DNA from: an uncultured Aquabacterium sp. | Lineage (GTDB): Bacteria > Pseudomonadota > Gammaproteobacteria > Burkholderiales > Burkholderiaceae_C | Length of the DNA stretch: 7,583 bases | Direction of reading: 5' to 3' | NCBI GenBank assembly: GCA_937923225.1 | Contig: CALAKR010000272.1 | Location: forward strand, 1-7,583 | Shown here: positions 1-6,197 of the stretch, one piece after another | Layout: each line of letters opens with the position of its first letter | Position numbering within the stretch: the stretch's first letter is position 1 | The notes under the pieces: model-generated | Seen by the model: only the letters and a program-made list of their open reading frames with translations | Database searches by the model: none | What the model was told of the DNA's origin: nothing | Position numbers and translations under genes: made by a program

Positions 1-3000
1 CAGCCCAGGTGCGCGCGGTGATGCTGTCGCCACGGCGCACCACCAGTGTGGCCAGGGCCTCGGTGGTGAACTTGGAAATGCTGCCGGAGGGGCCGAAGAC
101 CTTGGCGATCTCGGCGGGCGAGGCTTCGATTTTGGCGTTGCCGTCGAAGGGGTACTTGCCGGCCAGCGTTCGGCTGTAGGGCTCGTAGACCTGCGCGGCC
201 CAGATGCGGTTGATCTCGGTCTCTGAGGGGCCCACGATCACGGCGAAGGACTGCATCAGCGGGCGCACCAGCAGCGGCCGCAGGCTGGCCTTGGCGGCGT
301 CGCTCATGCCCACCAGCATCTGCTCGTCGACGAACTTGAGCGCATCGGCCAGTTCGGACTGCCCGGCATCGAGCGTGGCGCCCATCATCTGGCGCGAGGC
401 CGGGCCGGGGTCACCCTGCGTCTTGATCTGGTTGAAGCGCGTGCGCACCTTGGCCAGCTGCTGCAGGTAGCCCTGCATCAGCGTGGGCGAATCGTCGCGG
501 CTCATCATCAGGCGGCTGAGCGCGGCGAACTCCTTGCCGATGGGGCCCATGGGGATCTCCGCGGCATTGGCGCTGAGGTTCAGGTTGATGTTGGCCTGCG
601 ACGGGGCCTGGCGCAGGATGGTCTGCTTGAACCAGTCGAGGAAGCCGCGCTGGGCCTTGCCTATGCGCTCGTTGATCAGCGAGGGGTTGTCCCAGGAGGT
701 CTGGTCGAACAGCGTGGTCATCAGCTTGCGCACGGGCGAGTTGTTGACATCGCCCAGCGCGTTCATGTGCTTGATGGCGACGTCGAAGTTGCCGAACTCG
801 GCCACGCTGATGCCCTGCATGAAGCGCTGCCACTCCTTGACATACTCGGTCTTGTACAGGTCGGTCAGCGTCTTGCGGATCTGATCGGGGCTGCCCTCCA
901 GTGAGAGATCATCACGCGCAGAAGTCTTGAGCACCCAGTCCACGCTTTGCAACTCGCCGTTGGCGGCGGTCTTGAAGGCCTCTTCGATGTAGCCGTCCCA
1001 GGCTTCGCGGGTGAAGGTGCCGGAGATGGCGTAGCTGCCGGCCACGGCGTCCTTGCCCTGGTCACCCACGATGCGCGCGACGGTGAGGGTGGGAAAGCGC
1101 GTGGCGGCGCGGGCCTTGACCTCGGCATAGACGCGCTCCTTGGCGGGCATGCCGCGCACGACGCGACGCAGGTTCTCGCGCGTCTGGTCGACCAGACCCA
1201 GGTTGGTGGGCAAGGCCGTGAGCGCATCATCCTGGAGGTTGGCGGTGACGAAGGAGATCATGCGCTCGGCGCTGCGGATCATCTGCTCGCGCGGCATGGT
1301 GCCGCGGTTGTCGTCCAGCCAGACACGCCAGAAGCGGGTGAGCTGGTCGATCAGGTGGCCTGATTCCATATGGCCCTTGTCGCCCAGCATCAGGTAGGTC
1401 TTGAGGGCGTTATAGGCGTCTTCCACGCGCTCGGGCGAGGCCTGCGCGAAGCGGTCGGGGCCGGCCTTCTGCGCGCCGCCTTCGTCCAGCGGGCGGGCCG
1501 CCGAGGTGGGCGTGCGCGTCATGGGCTGGAGCTTGCCAGCGTTGGCGTTGACCTCGGCCAGGAAGGCTTCGAGCGTCTGCGACACGGGCTGCAGCATCAC
1601 CTGGCGCACGCCATTGAAGTATTCCTGGCTGAGCTTGCGCTCGATGGCATCGCCTTGGTAAAGCCCCAGGCCGACGCTGACAGGGTGCTGCGCGCGCCAT
1701 GCACGCAGTTGCTCGATGCGGTCCTGCAGCACTTCGAGCGCTTCCAGGCGTGAGGCCAGGTCCACGCGATCAGCTTGCAGCCGGGCGACCTTGGTGAGGT
1801 CGGCCTGCACATTGCTCATCAACTGGCGGTTGCCCAGGTAGGACCAGGTCCAGCCGCCCAGGGCGAGGGCCAGTGCGGCCACAGCCACGGCGAAGGTGGC
1901 GATGCGCGCGCGCGTCTTGCGGCGGCTGGCGTATTGGCGCACCAGGTTGCGGTCGGCGAAGATGACCTTGGCGAACAGGTCTTTCAGGAAGAAGCCGTGC
2001 TCGGCCACGACGCGCGCGGTGGTGATCTCGCCGCGTGCGCTGAGTTCGAACTGACGGGCCACCTCGTTCGTGGCGCGGCTGGTGGCGGCCCCTTGTTGCA
2101 CGGCGCTGGTGAAGTAGAAGCCGCGGAAGATGGGCTGGTACTGGAAGGGGTTCTCTTCGAACAGCGTGGCCACGAAGGTGCTGAGCGCGGGCTTGAGGCC
2201 GGCGAACTCCAGCGGGAAGGTGAGCACGCCGGGGGGCAGGGCTTCGCCACGGTGCAGCGCCATGCGGGCGATGCCCAGTTCCCGCAGGCCGTCACTCAAC
2301 TCGTCGAAGCGGGCCTCGAACTGCGGCACGGCCTGGATGGTCGAGGCGGTGTCGTAGGGCAGGGTGGCGCCCCAGACCTTCTCGCGCTCGGCGCGATCCT
2401 GGTCTTCAAAAAACTCGGCGAAGCCCGCGATCAGGTCGGCCTTGGTGAAGAGCAGGTAGATGGGGGCGAAGACCTCGAGCTTCTCGGTGAGCTCCTGCAC
2501 GCGCTGGCGCAGGCTCTTGGCCAGCTCGATGGTGACCTCGGGCTTGCCGGCCGACAGCTCGGCCATGCTCACGGCGATCACGATGCCGTTGATGGGCGCC
2601 TTGGGGCGGTGCTTCTTGAGCAGGGACAGAAAGCCGAGCCATTCGCTGCGGTCTTCCTCGTGCACGGCGTAGCGGCCGGCGGTGTCCAGCAGGATGCCGT
2701 CGCTGGTGAAGAACCAGTCGCAGTTGCGGGTGCCGCCGATGCCCTGGATGATGTTGTCGGTGCTCTTGGCGAAGGGAAACTTCAGGCTGGACTTGACGAT
2801 GGCCGTGCTCTTGCCGGCGGCGGGGTTGCCGATGACGATGTACCAAGGCAGCTCATACAGCGCGGCTGAGCCGCTGAGCTGGCCGAGCTTGGAGGTCTTG
2901 ATGGTCTTGACGGCATCTTGCAGGCGGGTGCGCAGGGCGGCGACTTCGTCCTTGTCCTGCGCGGTGGCCTTGGCGCTGGGGCTGGCCTTGCGGGTGTCGT

Positions 3001-3223
3001 CATCAAGGGCCTGTTCCAGGCGCTGCGCGGCACGGCGTGCCAGGATGCGTCGGGTCAGCCACACGCTGAACCAGATCACCAGCACGATGCCCAGCAGCAC
3101 GGCCGCATAGACCAGTGCGACCTGCAAGGCCTGCGCGCCGACGAATAGGAAGGCGGCCAGGGCCGCCACGCCGATCAGGCTGAGCACGCGCACGTCGGTC
3201 AGCAGGTTCCTCAAGGTGTTCAT
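1..3223 (-). CDS. tssM: Type VI secretion inner-membrane channel protein TssM (IcmF/VasK family), 3' end off the window
   Basis: TssM is the large inner-membrane subunit of the T6SS TssJ-TssL-TssM envelope complex; its periplasmic part spans towards the outer-membrane lipoprotein TssJ. The frame read leftward from the ATG at 3223 stays open to base 1, giving 1074 residues with no stop. Seen: two N-terminal membrane helices (about residues 12-30 and 36-57), then a cytoplasmic GTPase-like domain with Walker A GNPAAGKST (132-140), DTAGRY (180-185) and TKAD (260-263). A third helix lies at about 441-463, followed by a long periplasmic region. The last visible residues (FGPSGSISKF and onward) resemble the start of the C-terminal IcmF domain. 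Family members are usually about 1100-1300 residues, so roughly 100 residues are missing beyond base 1. The start lies 38 bases after the preceding gene and has no clear Shine-Dalgarno; no alternative start codon occurs in frame just upstream. Translational coupling or a weak site is likely. Identification is secure. Confidence 0.96.
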   Translation of the reverse strand, partial: MNTLRNLLTDVRVLSLIGVAALAAFLFVGAQALQVALVYAAVLLGIVLVIWFSVWLTRRILARRAAQRLEQALDDDTRKASPSAKATAQDKDEVAALRTRLQDAVKTIKTSKLGQLSGSAALYELPWYIVIGNPAAGKSTAIVKSSLKFPFAKSTDNIIQGIGGTRNCDWFFTSDGILLDTAGRYAVHEEDRSEWLGFLSLLKKHRPKAPINGIVIAVSMAELSAGKPEVTIELAKSLRQRVQELTEKLEVFAPIYLLFTKADLIAGFAEFFEDQDRAEREKVWGATLPYDTASTIQAVPQFEARFDELSDGLRELGIARMALHRGEALPPGVLTFPLEFAGLKPALSTFVATLFEENPFQYQPIFRGFYFTSAVQQGAATSRATNEVARQFELSARGEITTARVVAEHGFFLKDLFAKVIFADRNLVRQYASRRKTRARIATFAVAVAALALALGGWTWSYLGNRQLMSNVQADLTKVARLQADRVDLASRLEALEVLQDRIEQLRAWRAQHPVSVGLGLYQGDAIERKLSQEYFNGVRQVMLQPVSQTLEAFLAEVNANAGKLQPMTRTPTSAARPLDEGGAQKAGPDRFAQASPERVEDAYNALKTYLMLGDKGHMESGHLIDQLTRFWRVWLDDNRGTMPREQMIRSAERMISFVTANLQDDALTALPTNLGLVDQTRENLRRVVRGMPAKERVYAEVKARAATRFPTLTVARIVGDQGKDAVAGSYAISGTFTREAWDGYIEEAFKTAANGELQSVDWVLKTSARDDLSLEGSPDQIRKTLTDLYKTEYVKEWQRFMQGISVAEFGNFDVAIKHMNALGDVNNSPVRKLMTTLFDQTSWDNPSLINERIGKAQRGFLDWFKQTILRQAPSQANINLNLSANAAEIPMGPIGKEFAALSRLMMSRDDSPTLMQGYLQQLAKVRTRFNQIKTQGDPGPASRQMMGATLDAGQSELADALKFVDEQMLVGMSDAAKASLRPLLVRPLMQSFAVIVGPSETEINRIWAAQVYEPYSRTLAGKYPFDGNAKIEASPAEIAKVFGPSGSISKFTTEALATLVVRRGDSITARTWA

Positions 3224-3261
3224 CTGTTCACTGCATTTGTCTGGGAAGAGGCTCGACAGGC

Positions 3262-4776
3262 TCAGGCCTTGGCGGCGTCTTCCTCGGGTTGATCGGGGCG
3301 GGCCACCAGGGCCAGCCGCGCGAAGGGATCGCCCAGACTCAAGGCCATCACGGGCTTGTCGGTTGCCCGCGCATGGGCGCAGGCGGCGGCGATCACGGCC
3401 AGTGGCGTGGCGGCGCCGGGGCCGGCGCACACCGTGCCGGTCAGGCGCATGTCCTCGATGGCGTCCAGGTCGGGCAGCAGGGCCAGCGTGGCGCCGAACA
3501 GTTCGGTGCTGCGCACGGTGTGCTGATCGCCATCGCAGACCAGCGAGGCGACGTCCGGGGTGGGCAATCGGCTGGCGGCCTGGGCCTGCTCGATCACCTG
3601 GCTCAAGGTGGTGGACAGCACCTTGCCGTCGGCATCCACGGATTTGTCGCGGCGAGCGAGTGCCGGGCGATGCACCCAGGCCAGTGGGGCCATGCCTGGA
3701 TCATCCGCACCAGGTGGCAGGCTGGGCCAGTCGGCGCTGGCCAGCATCAGTGCACAGGCCGCTTCGCCGGGCATGTGGCCCTTGGGGTTGTGCCCGGCAT
3801 GGAACAAGGCCTGGCGTGTGGCCAGGCGCTGCACGGCCACGTCGCTGACATCCGAGTGCGCGGCCAGCAGCAGCACGAGGGCTCGCCTTTGCTCACGCCG
3901 GCATTGCATCAGGAGCTGATCGGCCTGCAGCCACAAGGCTTCACCGCCGTCGTGCTGGCGCAACCAGGCGAAACGCGAAGCAGGCACGGCGCTGCGCTCA
4001 GGGTTGGTGAGCGACAGGCGGATCCAGTCTTCGGCGATCTGTTGCTCCAGCGGTGTCCAAGAGGCCGGCAAGGCGATGAGGACGTGGACCTCGCCGAGAT
4101 CTTGTGCGCCTTGGCCCTCGCTGGGCTGGAAGAGTGCGGCCCAGGGCTGCAGCGCCTGGATGGCCTCATCCAGCGGGGCCTGGAGCGCGGCGATGGCTCG
4201 GACCATGGCGTCGTCGGGCTCGTCGTACGCGCTGGCATGGCCGGTGGCCGAGAGGCGCGCGCGCACCTTGTCGATGATCGGGGCGAGTTCTGCTGCGAAG
4301 TCATTTACAGGGAGATCTGGCACACGGGCGCACATCAGTGGCTGGCCATCGGGATCGGTCAGTTCGCTGTCCAGATCAGGGCGAGGCTGGCCTTCACGCG
4401 CGGCGGCCAGCAATTCATCGGCGCTGGTACCGGCCGGGCTGTTCAGGGCGGCCAGCCACACGGCATGCACAGCATGGCGCTGGGCGGCATCGCTCGCGGA
4501 GGGTAGTTGCGCGGCTGATGTGGATGCGCTGGTGTTGCTTGATGCACTGGCCTGTGCGCCAGCAGTCTGCTCGGCCCGCCGTGCCACCTGGCTGCGCCAT
4601 GCCCAGCGCGTCATCACGATCAGCACGAGCGCGAACACGGGCAGCAGGCCCATATAGAGCACGATGTCCTCGATGGACATGTCACGCCGGGTGCTTTGCC
4701 AATGCCATAGCACGGCCACCCACACCAGGCAGGTGACCATGACCGTCAGGGCCAGGCCATTGATGACGCGCTTCAA
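3262..4776 (-). CDS. T6SS-associated inner-membrane protein with a degenerate thiolase/ketoacyl-synthase-like domain, function unknown
   Basis: This 504-residue protein sits between the PAAR gene and tssM, 8 bases after the first and 38 before the second, so it is very probably co-transcribed and linked to the T6SS. Two membrane helices are visible (about residues 7-24 and 38-56), followed by a basic stretch (RRAEQ near 66-70) and an Ala/Ser/Thr-rich linker (about 71-98). Residues 100 to 504 should lie in the cytoplasm. Within them, a segment ending NPKGHMPGEAACALML (330-345) resembles the GEGAGALVL region of beta-ketoacyl synthases. Residues about 380-490, with a TELFGATLALLP stretch and a later GPGAATPLAVIAAACAHA stretch, resemble the C-terminal half of that fold. 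No nucleophilic Cys in an ACxSG-type elbow and no convincing catalytic His pair is seen, so a non-enzymatic role is inferred. The start is TTG without a Shine-Dalgarno; starting at the next ATG (residue 13) would cut into the first helix. The gene and its membrane topology are well supported; the fold assignment is tentative. Confidence 0.85.
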   Translation of the reverse strand: MKRVINGLALTVMVTCLVWVAVLWHWQSTRRDMSIEDIVLYMGLLPVFALVLIVMTRWAWRSQVARRAEQTAGAQASASSNTSASTSAAQLPSASDAAQRHAVHAVWLAALNSPAGTSADELLAAAREGQPRPDLDSELTDPDGQPLMCARVPDLPVNDFAAELAPIIDKVRARLSATGHASAYDEPDDAMVRAIAALQAPLDEAIQALQPWAALFQPSEGQGAQDLGEVHVLIALPASWTPLEQQIAEDWIRLSLTNPERSAVPASRFAWLRQHDGGEALWLQADQLLMQCRREQRRALVLLLAAHSDVSDVAVQRLATRQALFHAGHNPKGHMPGEAACALMLASADWPSLPPGADDPGMAPLAWVHRPALARRDKSVDADGKVLSTTLSQVIEQAQAASRLPTPDVASLVCDGDQHTVRSTELFGATLALLPDLDAIEDMRLTGTVCAGPGAATPLAVIAAACAHARATDKPVMALSLGDPFARLALVARPDQPEEDAAKA

Positions 4777-4784
4777 GGCGGTGC

Positions 4785-5051
4785 TCAGTCGAAGGTGACG
4801 GACTGGCTGGCGATCAGGGTGGCGCCACAGGCAGTCTTGTCGCCATGGCGTGCCACGGGTGCACCATCGATCACGCAGGTGGGATCGCCGCTGACGATGG
4901 TGGTGGTGCCGCCGTGGCCCTTCTTGGGGCAGGTGACCTGGTCGCCCACGCGGGCGATCTGGCGCCCGTCCACGTCGGATGTGGGCGCGCCGGAGATCAC
5001 GGTACCGCCGTGATCAGTCTTGTCGCCGACCAGAATGACGGGTCTGCTCAT
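4785..5051 (-). CDS. Minimal PAAR-domain protein, T6SS spike tip
   Basis: PAAR proteins form the sharp cone that caps the VgrG trimer at the tip of the T6SS tube and help breach the target cell; extended versions carry effectors. This 88-residue protein is a bare PAAR domain with no N- or C-terminal extension. Visible family marks are GDKTDHGG (9-16), a glycine/valine repeat pattern through VDGRQIARVGDQVTCP (27-42), then the second half-repeat VIDGAPVARHGDKTACGATL (60-79). Candidate zinc ligands at the tip are among H14, C41, H46, H69 and C75; PAAR tips bind zinc through His and Cys side chains. The ATG at 5051 is preceded by a perfect AGGAGG at 5056-5061 with a 4-base spacer, so the start is firm. 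It lies 39 bases after the M15 peptidase gene and 8 bases before the 504-residue membrane protein. With no attached toxin it probably serves as a general tip or carries effectors non-covalently. Confidence 0.95.
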   Translation of the reverse strand: MSRPVILVGDKTDHGGTVISGAPTSDVDGRQIARVGDQVTCPKKGHGGTTTIVSGDPTCVIDGAPVARHGDKTACGATLIASQSVTFD

Positions 5052-5055
5052 GGAG

Positions 5056-5061
5056 CCTCCT
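5056..5061 (-). promoter_or_regulatory. Shine-Dalgarno site of the PAAR gene
   Basis: On the minus strand the sequence AGGAGG is a perfect match to the anti-Shine-Dalgarno, with only four bases (CTCC) before the ATG at 5051. It is the strongest ribosome binding site among the four minus-strand genes, which fits high demand for a spike-tip protein relative to its neighbours. Confidence 0.8.
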
Positions 5062-5090
5062 GAATTTGTTTGTCATGGGCGCTGCTCTGC

Positions 5091-6062
5091 TCAGTGGTCG
5101 GCGGTGAAGTCGCCACTGAAGTCCGGCAGCGCCGGTGGTTCGTTGGGTTGGGCATCGGAACGCCCCAGGACGCCGGGCCGCCGCAGTTCGGTGTGGCCGT
5201 AGTCCTTGAGGGTGCGCCATGCACCTCCCCAGGTCAGGCCCACCGAGCGTGCGACCTGGCCGTAGAGCTCATAGCCCTTCATGGCCCAGGGGTCGCGTTC
5301 CGAGATCACGATTTTGCCATCGCGCAAGAAGGCGCAATCGGCGGCCAGGCCGTACTGGTGGTAGCTGCGGAAGGCGCCGGCCTGCGTGACGTGGCCGCCC
5401 AGCGCGGCCAGGCGGGCCTGGCGCTCGGGACTGCGGTAGCCCTCCAGCAGCACCATGTCGTAGCCGTGCGTGTCCTTCATGATTTTGAAGACGACCAGCA
5501 GGCGCTGGCGGAAGTCTTCATCCAGCAGCACCCATTCGCGACTGGCGGTGCGGATCATGGGGCGCAGCATCTCCACTTCTTTGGTGGTGAACATCGCTGG
5601 TGGCAGCGCTGGCGGCGGCACAAGTTGCTCCCCCTTGAGCAGCGCGGCGATCTGCTCGTTGGTGGTGTGGTGCTGGCGGTGATCAAAGCTGCCGATGTCC
5701 TGCCAGCGGCTCAGGGAGATGGCCAGCAAGGGCAGGCCCAGCAGCAGGGCAAGCCCGGAGCCTACCCACCAACGGTGCAGTGATGTCCAGTTGGCCAGGC
5801 TGCCTGCATGAAAGCCCACGGTGTCTTGCGCGCGATGGAGATGCTGCCTGCCGAGTTGCCCCGTGGCATCGGCCCATTGGCCGGAACTGCTGCGCCAGTG
5901 GCCCCACAGCAGGCGTGCGCGCCGCCGAACCGACGGCAGCAGGCACAAGGCCAGCGTCGACACGACCAGCAGGAAGTAAACGAGGATCCAGACCACCATG
6001 ATTTTGTAATTGGATGTGTCGCGGCTGCGTGCCACCCACATCTGCGTGGCCGCGATTCTCAC
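5091..6062 (-). CDS. Membrane-anchored M15-family peptidoglycan peptidase, TagX-like T6SS accessory enzyme
   Basis: This is a zinc peptidase of the M15 (VanY / phage L-Ala-D-Glu endolysin-like) family, expected to cut peptide stems of peptidoglycan in the periplasm. In the 323-residue version, helices are visible at about 23-42 and 100-117, with a basic 55-residue loop between them that should stay in the cytoplasm. The C-terminal enzyme (about 155-295) would then be periplasmic. Active-site marks are intact: GYRS with R210, SYHQYGLAAD with zinc ligands H235 and D242, and DYGH with catalytic D287 and zinc ligand H290. It is the first gene of the minus-strand group, ahead of PAAR and tssM. TagX of Acinetobacter, a peptidoglycan hydrolase needed for T6SS assembly, is the best functional parallel (recalled, not searched). 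A secreted cell-wall effector is the main alternative, but two membrane helices and the absence of an immunity gene argue against it. The start is uncertain: GTG at 6062, ATG at 6041 or ATG at 5999; none has a good Shine-Dalgarno, and the last places the helix at the very N-terminus. Confidence 0.88.
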   Translation of the reverse strand: MRIAATQMWVARSRDTSNYKIMVVWILVYFLLVVSTLALCLLPSVRRRARLLWGHWRSSSGQWADATGQLGRQHLHRAQDTVGFHAGSLANWTSLHRWWVGSGLALLLGLPLLAISLSRWQDIGSFDHRQHHTTNEQIAALLKGEQLVPPPALPPAMFTTKEVEMLRPMIRTASREWVLLDEDFRQRLLVVFKIMKDTHGYDMVLLEGYRSPERQARLAALGGHVTQAGAFRSYHQYGLAADCAFLRDGKIVISERDPWAMKGYELYGQVARSVGLTWGGAWRTLKDYGHTELRRPGVLGRSDAQPNEPPALPDFSGDFTADH

Positions 6063-6084
6063 TGCGATTTCTGGACACGGCTAT

Positions 6085-6111
6085 CCCCTTGATTGGGGTG
6101 CCTGGTACCCC
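6085..6111. repeat. Overlapping inverted repeats in the divergent spacer
   Basis: GGGGTGCC (6095-6102) and GGTACCCC (6104-6111) form an inverted repeat around a single T, with one G-T mismatch. The GGGG arm can instead pair with CCCC at 6085-6088 across a six-base loop. The repeat could be an operator half-site pair or an mRNA hairpin in the leader of the leftward transcript. With arms of only 4-8 bases in GC-rich DNA, chance is a real possibility. Confidence 0.3.
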
Positions 6112-6185
6112 CCGAGTGAGGGCAGAATCCGGCTCCATCAAAAGGGCTGTGCCCACCGTGGATGACACGGCTACATACCAAATTC

Positions 6186-6191
6186 AAGGAG
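6186..6191 (+). promoter_or_regulatory. Shine-Dalgarno site that fixes a GTG start at 6198
   Basis: AAGGAG followed by a six-base spacer (TCGAAC) leads straight to GTG at 6198. This is a much better initiation context than the upstream in-frame ATG at 6162, which has no such site, so the gene is called from 6198. Confidence 0.75.
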
Positions 6192-6197
6192 TCGAAC

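Larger units (their letters stand above)
6063..6197. promoter_or_regulatory. Divergent intergenic spacer between the T6SS operon and the plus-strand membrane-protein gene
   Basis: This spacer of about 135 bases must hold the start signals for the M15-PAAR-tssM group (leftward), unless that group is transcribed from elsewhere, and probably those of the rightward gene. I see no convincing sigma-70 pair in either direction. A leftward GGGCAC-N5-TTTGA stretch (around 6137-6153) only loosely resembles a sigma-54 element and is not called. The spacer contains a compact inverted repeat at 6095-6111 and a small GGGC-TGT-GCCC palindrome at about 6144-6154. If the M15 gene starts at 5999, the spacer is 63 bases longer. 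Confidence 0.4.

Noticed and set aside
1775..2869. Long plus-strand open frame (364 codons) opposite tssM
   Set aside because: It is antisense to the conserved GTPase domain of TssM, has Gly/Ala/Gln-rich low-complexity content typical of antisense GC-rich frames, and shows no recognisable motif.
3289..4506. Long plus-strand open frame (405 codons) opposite the 504-residue membrane protein
   Set aside because: It is the antisense shadow of a gene with clear membrane helices and good operon spacing; its Gly/His/Gln-rich translation has no domain logic.
6137..6153. Possible sigma-54 type promoter for the leftward T6SS operon
   Set aside because: The -24-like GGGCAC is present but the -12 element reads TTTGA instead of TTGC, so the match is too poor to call.
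6162..6164. ATG start giving a 348-residue version of the plus-strand membrane protein
   Set aside because: No Shine-Dalgarno precedes it, while the in-frame GTG at 6198 has AAGGAG at ideal spacing.
5683..6168. Minus-strand open frame of 161 codons overlapping the start of the M15 peptidase gene
   Set aside because: Its translation is Arg/Pro/Ala/Gly-rich with no helix or motif, while the overlapping frame encodes the M15 protein with its membrane helices.
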